Shown piece by piece: positions 1 to 8,505 of a DNA stretch of 64,000 nt. A model generated the notes under the pieces. The model had not been told where the DNA came from. It saw only the letters and a program-made list of their open reading frames with translations, and searched no databases. The stretch's first letter is position 1. Each line of letters starts with the position of its first letter. Source of the stretch: Cronobacter condimenti 1330 (GTDB taxonomy: Bacteria > Pseudomonadota > Gammaproteobacteria > Enterobacterales > Enterobacteriaceae). Both the position numbers and the translations under genes were made by a program. The DNA is taken from contig NZ_CP012264.1 in assembly GCF_001277255.1 (NCBI RefSeq), positions 682,001 through 746,000 of the forward strand. The letters are read 5' to 3'.

Positions 1-2298
1 ATAGACCGCGACATGCAGGCTGATGACAATGCCGAACATCTTTATCGCTATGTTCGAAAGAATTATCCAGACAAGAAAATTTTCTTTGCTTTAAAGCGAG
101 AGTCGCATGATTGGGCACGTCTGGAAAAAGAAGGGTTTAACCTGCTTGAATTTGGTTCTACGGAGCATATACTTGCGCTCGGCTCATGCAGTAAAGTGAT
201 CAGCTCCCATGCTAATTATTATATTACTAATTTATTGGGACCCAAAATGCTTACAGGGAGGCATTTTGTATTTTTACAGCATGGCGTCACTAAAGACGAT
301 TTGTCCGCGTGGTTAAATACAAAAGATGAAATTAACTGTTTTATAACCTCATCTCCAGCGGAGTATCACTCTATTAGCGATGATCTAACAAAATATTTTT
401 ACTCTAAAAAAGAGGTATTTCTGACAGGGTTTCCAAGACATGACCGGTTAGTAAACAACAACAGAGAGCCCGAAAAGTTAATCGTTATCATGCCGACGTG
501 GCGCCAGACTATTGTTGGTAAAGTTTTAGGTGATGGTGATGAGCGCGCTATTAACCCGTTGTTTATGGAAAGTGATTTTGCTTTACGTTGGAAAAGCGTT
601 TTGCAATCTCCTCAGCTTGAGAAATATGCGAAACAGTACAATTATCGCGTGGCTTTTTTCCCTCATTTTAACATATTACCCTATCTGAGTCAGTTTGATG
701 TTCCTGAATATATAGAAGTCGTAACCCATGTTACAGGTAGTATTCAGGACATATTTACCCGCGCTGCGTTAATGATTACTGACTATTCTTCCGTTGCGTT
801 TGAAATGGCAGTGCAAAATAAGCAAATCATCTATTACCAGTTTGACGCTAAAGAATTCTTTGCCGGCCATGTGTATTCAAAAGGCTACTTCGACTACCGC
901 GAGCACGGGTTTGGCCCGGTGGTTGAAACGGAAAAAGCGCTGTTTAAAGAGCTGAACACGCTGCTGAAAAATAACGCGGTGCCCTCTGCGAAAATCCTCA
1001 AGCGTATCAGTCAGACGTTCCCCTACCGCGACGGGCAGAACTGCGAGCGCACGTATCAGGCGATCGCATCGCTGGATGCGCCTTTACCGGATGGCTTCGC
1101 TGATGCGGACATATACCAGCAGTACGCCCGGCAGGCGGCCAGCGCGCGCCGCTGGGCATTGGCCGAGAAACGCTGGCAGTCGTATCTGGCGCTGACGCTT
1201 ACCCAGGAGGAAGATGCGCAGGGCTGCGCGGGCCTTGCCGAAGCGCTGCGCAAACAGGGTAAAACCGTGGCGGCGCGGCAGGTTATTGATGGCTGGTATG
1301 CGCATTATCCGCAGCAAAGCCATTACGCGCTCAGCGTTAGCCGCGCGCTGCTCGAAATGGCCGAGCATCACTGGCAGCAGGCCGCGGTTTACTGGCAGGA
1401 GGCGGGCGAGGCCCACGCGGATAACACCCGCTACTGTTACTGCCTTTGCCGCAGCGAGCAGGTTGCCGTCCTGGAGGCCCTGTGCAAAAAAGCGCGCCCC
1501 GTGACGGGTTTCCATTACGCCCGGTTCTGTCTGCTGCTGGCGAAGAAAAAATGGGCCGAAGGGATTGCGTATGTCGAGGAGCAGGGCGTGGATGTGATAT
1601 CGATGGAAAGCCTGGAAAATAAACTTCTGATTACGCTTTCTTACTGCTACCAGCAACTGAATAAGCTCGGTGACGCGCATCAGTGTCTGGTGAAATATGA
1701 GAAATATATCGAAAACGATCCGCAGTGCCGGTTGAAAATCGCTCGTCTGGCCTTCCTGCGCCAGAACTGGGAGAAAATCATCACACAGCTCAATAAGGCC
1801 TGCGCGGATATCGGTAATCTGCCGGATGAGCACCTCTATTATTACTGCGTGGCGCTGTTGCGCACGGGTAAAAACGCAGAGATATATGCGCTCTTCGCCA
1901 CTCTGAGTAGCGCGTTGAAAAATGACGTGCGTTTCCTGAAGGTTTACGCACAGGCGTGCCTGGCGCTGAAGAAAACAAACGAAGCGATCGCGCTGCTGGA
2001 AGTCCGCGATAACCCGGATGATGAGCTCTGTCTTATCTATGCCCGCGCGTTAAAAGAGGCCGGACGCTTTAGTCAGGCGCTCTCGGTGGTGTGTAACAGA
2101 ATCAGCCGCTATAACCAGCCGGCGTGGATGCTGCGCTGCGACCTGGCCCAGCTCTGCGAAGACTGGGATGACGCCTATGATTGCTGGCTCAACTTGTTGC
2201 GTCATTATCCGCAACAGATGCCTGCCAATGCGGCGGAGAAATTACAAAACCTGCGGCTCCTGCGCGAGTTTTCGGTTAAGTCAGATATTCAACAATAA
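1..2298 (+). CDS. CDP-polyol:polyol-phosphate transferase with TPR tail (capsule), 5' partial
   Basis: The reading frame is open to the left edge, and the residues before the first Met (DRDM at the edge) look internal to the family, so the true start lies outside the window. About residues 1-350 resemble the CDP-glycerol/CDP-ribitol glycerophosphotransferase family (TagF/TagB-like). Visible motifs are an HGVTKDDL segment, FPRHDRL, PTWR and the C-terminal DYSSVAFEMA nucleotide-binding segment. From about residue 370 the protein is an all-helical TPR-like region with repeated W/A/Y-rich helices (for example RWALAEKRWQSY). The family transfers polyol-phosphate from a CDP-activated donor, so a polyol-phosphate-containing capsule is inferred. 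GC content changes sharply near position 880: AT-rich catalytic half, GC-rich TPR half. It sits next to kpsSCDE and is probably a serotype-specific gene. Confidence 0.75.
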   Translation: MDRDMQADDNAEHLYRYVRKNYPDKKIFFALKRESHDWARLEKEGFNLLEFGSTEHILALGSCSKVISSHANYYITNLLGPKMLTGRHFVFLQHGVTKDDLSAWLNTKDEINCFITSSPAEYHSISDDLTKYFYSKKEVFLTGFPRHDRLVNNNREPEKLIVIMPTWRQTIVGKVLGDGDERAINPLFMESDFALRWKSVLQSPQLEKYAKQYNYRVAFFPHFNILPYLSQFDVPEYIEVVTHVTGSIQDIFTRAALMITDYSSVAFEMAVQNKQIIYYQFDAKEFFAGHVYSKGYFDYREHGFGPVVETEKALFKELNTLLKNNAVPSAKILKRISQTFPYRDGQNCERTYQAIASLDAPLPDGFADADIYQQYARQAASARRWALAEKRWQSYLALTLTQEEDAQGCAGLAEALRKQGKTVAARQVIDGWYAHYPQQSHYALSVSRALLEMAEHHWQQAAVYWQEAGEAHADNTRYCYCLCRSEQVAVLEALCKKARPVTGFHYARFCLLLAKKKWAEGIAYVEEQGVDVISMESLENKLLITLSYCYQQLNKLGDAHQCLVKYEKYIENDPQCRLKIARLAFLRQNWEKIITQLNKACADIGNLPDEHLYYYCVALLRTGKNAEIYALFATLSSALKNDVRFLKVYAQACLALKKTNEAIALLEVRDNPDDELCLIYARALKEAGRFSQALSVVCNRISRYNQPAWMLRCDLAQLCEDWDDAYDCWLNLLRHYPQQMPANAAEKLQNLRLLREFSVKSDIQQ

Positions 2299-2313
2299 AC
2301 GTTAATCATTTAG

Positions 2314-2345
2314 AACAGGCGCAATAAACCCGCGCCTGTTTTTTT
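2314..2345 (+). terminator. Rho-independent terminator after the transferase gene
   Basis: A 9-bp perfect stem (AACAGGCGC pairing with GCGCCTGTT, loop of 9) is followed by seven T. It lies between two co-directional capsule genes, so it ends the first transcript or attenuates read-through into the second. The ribosome site GGAG of the second gene follows immediately. Confidence 0.8.
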
Positions 2346-2356
2346 ATGGAGTAAAA

Positions 2357-3586
2357 ATGTCAGAGCAAACTGAGATTGTGAATGGCGTACAGATTAAATA
2401 CCGCATTAAAAAAAGAAAATATGACACGCAGCATATGCTTTTTATTTTTAGTGGGTTTGGCGGTGCCGGTATGTTCACGTATGATTTTGCCAACGCCCTC
2501 CAGGATTGTCCGGCACATGTCGTGTGGATCAAGGACGATTTTAATAACGCCTGCACCTATTACCTGTGTCAGAACAACGATTTTAGCATTGAGCAGGCGG
2601 TGATCGCGTTTATTGAGATGATGCTTGCGCGCTATCGCCTTGATAAAACGCAGTGTACGCTGGCCGGATTTTCGAAAGGCGGCAGCGCGGCGCTATGGTA
2701 TGGCCTTAAATATGGCTTTAAAAACATGGTATCGACAGTGCCGCAGTTTCATATCGGCAGTTATGCAAAAAAACACTGGCCTGACGTTTTTACGCATATG
2801 ACTGGCGACGGGAGTGAAGCATCAGTCCAATTACTTGATGCTTTATTACCTCGCCAGTTAAACCGCGACACCGCGCTTGATAAAAATATCTACCTGTTAA
2901 CCTCCGAAGCCGACTGTCAGTATGAAACTGAAGTGAAACCTTATATTCCCGCCTTCAGGAAATACCAAAACTTTAATCTGTTTATGGCGCAGTCGATGCT
3001 TATCAGAGAGCATAATCAGGTCACGTCATACCATGTGCCGTTGCTGCTGGGGATTTTTTATTCGCTCTCGCAGGGCGCGGTACCGCGCTACGGCGAATGT
3101 GTTTTGACGGCGGATAGTCGCGTGCTGCCGCGCCCGACTAAGCCTGAGCCAGTGGCGGTGCTGAAAAAGGTTGCCGTTAACGGCGCGCGGCTGTTCCCGG
3201 AGGGCGTGGCGGTGCTGAAAGGACTGAGCTGCGCGGAATATCAGGATATTCAGGTCGATCTGGTATGCAAAAAAGACGGCTTTGAAGAAGTGTTTCGCAT
3301 CGCGAAAGCTCATCGCGCCATTCTCACCCGCCAGCTCTACGAGGAAGGCTTTGTGAATTACGACAAAGGCTGGTTCTGTACGGCGCGCTATGAAGGCCTT
3401 TCGCTGGCGGCGTTGCCCGTCGGTACGTATCAGCTGTGGCTGGATATTACCTGCCAGCAGGTCTGGGCGCGTAAAGCGCTGGAAACCGACCTGGCGCTGG
3501 CAAATCGCGTGCTGGCTACCAGCGAGGCGCTGGAGGTATTCAGTGAAGACAACCGCGTGTATCTCATCCGCAAAGCGAGTTTATAA
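2357..3586 (+). CDS. Alpha/beta-hydrolase-like capsule accessory protein
   Basis: The 409-residue protein begins 10 bases after a GGAG ribosome site. The N-terminal half shows alpha/beta-hydrolase features: a LFIFSGFGGAG strand-turn (oxyanion-like) and a nucleophile elbow GFSKGG near residue 110. Proteins annotated as XcbB/CpsF-type capsule proteins and accessory-Sec Asp2 share this kind of fold, but I cannot confirm family membership by eye. The C-terminal third (from about residue 225) is more GC-rich and matches nothing I recognise. No signal peptide or membrane segment is seen, so it is likely cytoplasmic. Its last 6 bases overlap the 3' end of the convergent kpsS. A role in acylating or otherwise modifying the capsule polymer is possible but is inference only. 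Confidence 0.6.
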   Translation: MSEQTEIVNGVQIKYRIKKRKYDTQHMLFIFSGFGGAGMFTYDFANALQDCPAHVVWIKDDFNNACTYYLCQNNDFSIEQAVIAFIEMMLARYRLDKTQCTLAGFSKGGSAALWYGLKYGFKNMVSTVPQFHIGSYAKKHWPDVFTHMTGDGSEASVQLLDALLPRQLNRDTALDKNIYLLTSEADCQYETEVKPYIPAFRKYQNFNLFMAQSMLIREHNQVTSYHVPLLLGIFYSLSQGAVPRYGECVLTADSRVLPRPTKPEPVAVLKKVAVNGARLFPEGVAVLKGLSCAEYQDIQVDLVCKKDGFEEVFRIAKAHRAILTRQLYEEGFVNYDKGWFCTARYEGLSLAALPVGTYQLWLDITCQQVWARKALETDLALANRVLATSEALEVFSEDNRVYLIRKASL

Positions 3587-4777
3587 GCCGCTAAAAGGGT
3601 TTTCCCGGCTGTAAAAGACGGTGTTGATTTGGGTGCAGCGCATCAGATAGCAGCGAAACGCTGAAAACAGGCGGTAATCCGGGCGAAAAGGCGCGCGCCA
3701 GAACGCGTCCAGCGCGCCCTGAAACGTTATCCCCTCGATGTCATACAGTGCGCTGCCCATCACTTTTAGCGGCTTATTATGAATCAGCGCGGAGATGCCC
3801 GCCGTACTGTTGAGCGTTACGACGCCCGTAGCGTTACTCAACAGTTCCGGTAGCGGTACATCATGTACGTAAAGGATCCGTCCACTTACGCCGTAACGTT
3901 CACTGAGCGTATGAATAAACTTGCGGTAATGGCGGTGCCCTCTGTCCATGGGATGATGTTTGAAAACCAGCAGCCGGGACGGCGAAGCAGCGCGCGCAAA
4001 CGAGCTGAGAGTCTCTTCGATAAATTCGCACATGTCGCCATAGTCGCTGTGATAATGCAGCTGGCTGTCATTAAAGACCTGCAACAGCGCGAGAAAATAG
4101 CCGCCGCGATGTTGTGAGGCCAGCATAAGACGGGTGCGATGTTCCGTTGCGCGATACCACACTTTGCGCGCCGCCGCGCGCGTCCAGCGCGCGCCTTCAA
4201 GCCAGGGGGAAAAGCTCTTGTGGTGCTGATAGTTCTGAAATGTGCGCTGAAAGTAGCATCCCATCAGATAATACCAGGCCGCATGACCGATACGCCGACA
4301 CGTGGAAGGCGTCAGGCGGCGCACTTCTGGCGCTGGTTGCGCAGGCAACTGCCGATAAAACGCCGGATCCCTCGGTAACCCTGAAAACCCATTCACCCCG
4401 TTCTCTTCCAGCGTGATAAAACACGGCCGCAAATACCCCTCTTCAAAAACCAGAAAGCGTATTTCGTGCGCCTGCGCCCAGCGTCGTGCAGCCCGGTGCA
4501 GCGGGCGGCAATCGCCAAAGCAGACTAGCGTATCGAACGGCCACTCGTCGTGTGTGCCAGTCAACCACGCGCCAAACGCCTCTGGCGTTCCCTTATACGG
4601 CAGGCTTTTGCCTTTACGACAGTAAAACTGGTCGCCGCCATTAAACACGACTTGCCGGGACTCCCGGCCTTTGGTTCCCAGCCAGTCGGCGAGATCGCGA
4701 AAAAAGGGCCCCATCGGCCCCTGCAAAAGCAGGTAGTTCTGGCCGGAAAGGAGGGTATCAAGGGCACTACGGAACAT
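3581..4777 (-). CDS. kpsS: Capsule polysaccharide Kdo transferase KpsS
   Basis: The 398-residue protein carries the KpsS signature near its N-terminus (LLLQGPMGPFF), then VFEEGYLRP and a KHHPMDRGHRHY segment of the retaining beta-Kdo transferase family. KpsS adds the first beta-Kdo to phosphatidylglycerol, beginning the poly-Kdo linker on which group 2-type capsules are exported. It is the last gene of the leftward operon kpsE-D-C-S and starts 15 bases after the kpsC stop. The 3' end overlaps the convergent upstream gene by 6 bases. Length is close to the E. coli protein (about 390). Confidence 0.92.
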   Translation of the reverse strand: MFRSALDTLLSGQNYLLLQGPMGPFFRDLADWLGTKGRESRQVVFNGGDQFYCRKGKSLPYKGTPEAFGAWLTGTHDEWPFDTLVCFGDCRPLHRAARRWAQAHEIRFLVFEEGYLRPCFITLEENGVNGFSGLPRDPAFYRQLPAQPAPEVRRLTPSTCRRIGHAAWYYLMGCYFQRTFQNYQHHKSFSPWLEGARWTRAAARKVWYRATEHRTRLMLASQHRGGYFLALLQVFNDSQLHYHSDYGDMCEFIEETLSSFARAASPSRLLVFKHHPMDRGHRHYRKFIHTLSERYGVSGRILYVHDVPLPELLSNATGVVTLNSTAGISALIHNKPLKVMGSALYDIEGITFQGALDAFWRAPFRPDYRLFSAFRCYLMRCTQINTVFYSRENPFSGL

Positions 4778-4792
4778 GGTTACACCAGAAGA

Positions 4793-6808
4793 TCAAAAAA
4801 GAGCGTGAAAGAAATTGCGGACTTTATTCACAAGGCGCGTGAGCGTTTTACCGTGGCCGCGATGCCTCGGCGCAGTACTTAAAATTTGCACTGCGTCTTC
4901 GGCGGTCATTGGGGTTTTGCGCGTCGGGTGCAGGTAAAAAGGATATTCAATCAGCGCCTGATAAATCAGCGCGTTAAGTGTGAGCTGCCGGGTGCGGCGC
5001 GGGCAGGTATATTCATCGTGCGTCAGGCCCCATCCGGCGTAAAACGGCATGCCGTAGCAATACACCGTTTTGCCGCGCAGCAGCGCTTCAAAACCGGTGA
5101 GTGAGGTAAGGGTGTGTACTTCATCGACCTGGTCGAGCACGCTTGTGATGTCAGCCTGTGTGGCGAGGCAATCTGCCCAGCGTAGCGCGTTCTTGTCGTC
5201 AGGCTCGCCGGGTCGGTTACCCGCACTTACGTCCGGGTGCGGTTTGAACACGATATACGCGTCAGGGTTTCTGGCGCGAACGGTGCGGAGCAGCGCTGTC
5301 AGCGTGCGCAGTGTCTGCGTGCCGTACGCCAGCGAAGCGTCATTGCTGACCTGGCCTGGCACCAGCAAAACGCGACGGCCCCATGCCGCGCGCGGCAACC
5401 GCCACGCGCCGCCTGCGTTATATTTACTGACGCCGCCTTTGACGATGCGCTGGCGCAGGCGTTCAGCTCGGGCGGCCTGAGTCGGGGTCAGGTTTGCGGT
5501 ATTAAGCGCGATTTCCAGATCGCTTGGACGCGAGGCGTCGTAGTAAATGCCGCGTTTATCCAGAACCAGCGAGAGCGGGGCATGGAGATCCGATCCCAGT
5601 CCTGCCGAGCGCACAAACGCGTCTTCCATTCGCCAGATAGGGAGCTGGCGCGCCTGCACCGCCGCCTGCCAGCGCGCTTCACCTGTCGTTCCCCATACCA
5701 CGCACGCGTCGGCTTCAGGCACGCGACGCGTGAAGCGCAACCGGTTATCGGATGTCGTCAGGAACGGCTTGAGGATGCTGCGTTTCCACAGTGACAGCCC
5801 GGGCGCCCATATCGTGCCGCGCAGCGTAAGTTGATGACGGCGGCAGAGCGCCAGATACGTCAGGACATCAAAGAGCGTGCCGGGCTGCTGCGTGTGCGGA
5901 TCAAGGTAGCGGGCGTAGCGCAGATAGGCGGCGCTCATCAGCGTAAGAAGCGAGGCCTTGCCACGACGTGCGGCAAGCGCCTGCGCGCCCGGATGGCGAT
6001 CGTCCGTTAACCCCCATCCGGCGTACCAGGGCTGCCCAAAACAGACAACCGGTTTGCCAGCCATCAGCGCCTCAAAACCAAAGTGCGACGTGACGGTATA
6101 GACGCGAGCCACGCACCGCAGCAGCGACTGTGGGCTGGCATCCTGCGTCAACAGCCTGACACGGGCATGCAAGGTCGCCTGCGTGAGATAGCCCCGTTTG
6201 CTGCCCTGTAATACGTCCGGATGGGTTTTGACCCAGATCTCGGCATCCGGGTTTTCCGCACAGGCGATATCCAGCATCAGCCGAAATGACGCCGCGCTGG
6301 CGTTGCCGAATGTGACGGAGACATCGCCCATGGTCTGATCCACCACCAGCACTGCGCGGGCCGTGGGCGCGCCATCAAAAGGCGGCGCGTGGTTATACTT
6401 CGCCAGATCGCCCTCGACGATAAGCCGCATCGCCTTACGCGCCTCGGCCTCCAGCGCGGCGTTACCGGGTTTATCCTGAATCAGTTTTTCGAGCGTGCTC
6501 GGCTGGCTGGCGTCGTAATAGATACCGTCATAATCGATAACCAGCGAGAGCGGCGGATAGCCGAGCACCGCCGGGCCTGACGAGCGAATAAACCCATCTT
6601 CAAGGCGAATGACGGCAAGCCCGGCCTCGCGGGCGCGGGCTTCGGCCGCCGCCGCGCCGGGCCGACGCCCCCAGACGGCAATGGCCGTTATGTCATGGGG
6701 AAGCGCACGGCGCAACGCGAGTTTTCGGCAAGGCATTGGCATCAACCCAGATAAGCCAGGGATGCGCCAGATGCCCTGTGAAAAGATGCCGGTTACGGTG
6801 GTTTTCAT
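4793..6808 (-). CDS. kpsC: Capsule polysaccharide Kdo transferase KpsC (two domains)
   Basis: The 671-residue protein shows an internal duplication typical of KpsC. LEDGFIRSSG...PLSLVIDYDGIYYDASQPS near residues 70-105 reappears as MEDAFVRSAG...PLSLVLDKRGIYYDASRPS near residues 390-430. VKTHPD and VFKPHPD, and two GFEAL(M/L)xGKPV/TVxCxGxPxYAGWGLT segments, also occur once per half. The two halves are retaining beta-Kdo transferases that alternate linkages to extend the poly-Kdo linker on lyso-phosphatidylglycerol at the cytoplasmic face. It begins 4 bases after the kpsD stop, so the two are translationally close. Confidence 0.95.
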   Translation of the reverse strand: MKTTVTGIFSQGIWRIPGLSGLMPMPCRKLALRRALPHDITAIAVWGRRPGAAAAEARAREAGLAVIRLEDGFIRSSGPAVLGYPPLSLVIDYDGIYYDASQPSTLEKLIQDKPGNAALEAEARKAMRLIVEGDLAKYNHAPPFDGAPTARAVLVVDQTMGDVSVTFGNASAASFRLMLDIACAENPDAEIWVKTHPDVLQGSKRGYLTQATLHARVRLLTQDASPQSLLRCVARVYTVTSHFGFEALMAGKPVVCFGQPWYAGWGLTDDRHPGAQALAARRGKASLLTLMSAAYLRYARYLDPHTQQPGTLFDVLTYLALCRRHQLTLRGTIWAPGLSLWKRSILKPFLTTSDNRLRFTRRVPEADACVVWGTTGEARWQAAVQARQLPIWRMEDAFVRSAGLGSDLHAPLSLVLDKRGIYYDASRPSDLEIALNTANLTPTQAARAERLRQRIVKGGVSKYNAGGAWRLPRAAWGRRVLLVPGQVSNDASLAYGTQTLRTLTALLRTVRARNPDAYIVFKPHPDVSAGNRPGEPDDKNALRWADCLATQADITSVLDQVDEVHTLTSLTGFEALLRGKTVYCYGMPFYAGWGLTHDEYTCPRRTRQLTLNALIYQALIEYPFYLHPTRKTPMTAEDAVQILSTAPRHRGHGKTLTRLVNKVRNFFHALF

Positions 6809-6812
6809 CGGC

Positions 6813-8477
6813 TTACAGCGTCAGGATGACTTTCGCGGCGACAGCCAGCTGATACAGGATGGTCGAAATGCCGCGTGTGACTTCGATGTTTTTCGATTCA
6901 TATTTCGGCAGTACCATCAGTTCGTCGCCAGGCTGCATCTCATCAACGTCGTCGGCATCGAGCGCGGCGCCATTCTGGCGAATCACGATGACTTTCGCGC
7001 CGCTGGCTTTCTGCGTCATACCACCGCATCTGGCAATATAATCATCAGGATCCAGCCCTTTCTCCCAGGTAACGGCGTTGGGGAACAGCACTTCGCCATG
7101 CACCATCACGAGCGACGTTTTTTCCGGAATGATGATGACATCACCATCTTCCAGCAGCACCGAATCGAGATTGTTTTCGCTCAGGACCACTTCACCTTGT
7201 GGGACGACGGTGCGGGCTTTCGCCACAAAACGGCTGACAAGTTGCGCCTCCTGCATACGCAGGCGCGCTTCTTCCTGCGTGGCGGACTGCGCGGAAAGCG
7301 AGGCCTGCTCCAGCTTTTGCAGTGCCAGATCAAGCATCGCTTTCTGACGCAGCGCGACGGATCGGCGGTAAAGCTTGATGGCGCTGAGTTGCGACATGCT
7401 GTTCGGGCGCAGTTTCGCCAGCACCTGTCGCAGGGTCGCGCCATAAGGCAGCACCATCGCGTGTTCACCGGAGTGCGCGCCATCTATACGGACCTGAATG
7501 GTGCCGGTGTAACGATCGGAGCTGACGACCATGCGGTCGCCATCCTGTAGCGTACGGCTCGCGGCCTGGCTTAACGGGAAGTATTCGCTCTGTTTCATCG
7601 CGCCCTGCTGGCGTACCAGGGTGACATGCGTCGCGCCCGGTTTGGGCCGCGCCCAACGTAGCGCCTCGCTTACCGAAATGCTTTCATCGGTGAATTCAAA
7701 GTCGTAGCTGTTAAAGACATCACCTTCGACGCCAAAGGTGTGCTGGCGCGGGCCGACAATAATGGTGTCGCCATCGGCGAATTGCGAAAGGCTCAGGCTG
7801 CCGTTAAGCAGAAAATCATACAGATTCACATGGGAGCGCGTTTTCTGCCCGCGCTTGACGGTAATATCGACATAGCTGCCGCGCTCGCTGTCCACACCGC
7901 CGGCTTTGATGAGGTATGAGAGCAGCGAATCGGACGCTACGCCGCCATATAAGCCTGGCGTGCGCACGTAGCCGGTCACAAAGACTTTGACCGGCTGTGC
8001 CTGAAGCAGCGAGGCGTAGACATTGACATTGGACTGATAGACCTCTTTCACGCGCATGATAACCAGCGTGTTGAGCTGGCTGTTAGTGACGCCCGCCACC
8101 TTCAGTGGGCCTACGTTCGGCAGGAAGATATTCCCTTTCGGATCTACGGTAAGCGTACCGTCATACGTGAACGCGCCCCACAAGCGCACCTGAATGGTAT
8201 CGCCAAGGCCAATCACATAGTTCGGGTTAAAGGCGATGCTGGCAACGCCTTGCGCGCCGGTTGAGGTGAAAAGCTGCGCGCCGAACATGCGGCTCATCAC
8301 CGCAGCAGGCGCGGGCGGCGGCGTGTTATCAAAACCCTCTGCGCTTGCGGGCGCAGAAGACGACGGCGTCAGAATCGGCGCCGCGCCGGTCAGTGCCGGG
8401 TCGGCGGTGAGATCAATGGCGCTGGCGCTGGCCGCCAGACAGAAAAAGATCAGCAATGCGGTGGAAACGTTTTTCAT
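6813..8477 (-). CDS. kpsD: Capsule export outer-membrane/periplasmic protein KpsD
   Basis: I chose the ATG at 8475-8477 (554 residues) over an upstream ATG at 8513. It gives a clean signal peptide (MKNVSTALLIFFCLAASASA, cleavage after ASA), has a GAGAG purine stretch before it, and removes overlap with kpsE. After the signal come a polysaccharide-export (OPX/Wza-like) domain with GLGDTIQVRLWG and GNIFLPNVGPLKVAG, and several SLBB-like segments such as VFVTGYVRTPGLY and VMVHGEVLFPN. KpsD forms the periplasmic/outer-membrane path for capsule export together with KpsE and the ABC transporter KpsMT. Length matches the E. coli protein. Confidence 0.93.
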   Translation of the reverse strand: MKNVSTALLIFFCLAASASAIDLTADPALTGAAPILTPSSSAPASAEGFDNTPPPAPAAVMSRMFGAQLFTSTGAQGVASIAFNPNYVIGLGDTIQVRLWGAFTYDGTLTVDPKGNIFLPNVGPLKVAGVTNSQLNTLVIMRVKEVYQSNVNVYASLLQAQPVKVFVTGYVRTPGLYGGVASDSLLSYLIKAGGVDSERGSYVDITVKRGQKTRSHVNLYDFLLNGSLSLSQFADGDTIIVGPRQHTFGVEGDVFNSYDFEFTDESISVSEALRWARPKPGATHVTLVRQQGAMKQSEYFPLSQAASRTLQDGDRMVVSSDRYTGTIQVRIDGAHSGEHAMVLPYGATLRQVLAKLRPNSMSQLSAIKLYRRSVALRQKAMLDLALQKLEQASLSAQSATQEEARLRMQEAQLVSRFVAKARTVVPQGEVVLSENNLDSVLLEDGDVIIIPEKTSLVMVHGEVLFPNAVTWEKGLDPDDYIARCGGMTQKASGAKVIVIRQNGAALDADDVDEMQPGDELMVLPKYESKNIEVTRGISTILYQLAVAAKVILTL

Positions 8478-8505
8478 AACTCTCTCGGGGGTGAAAGCGG
8501 CAGGG

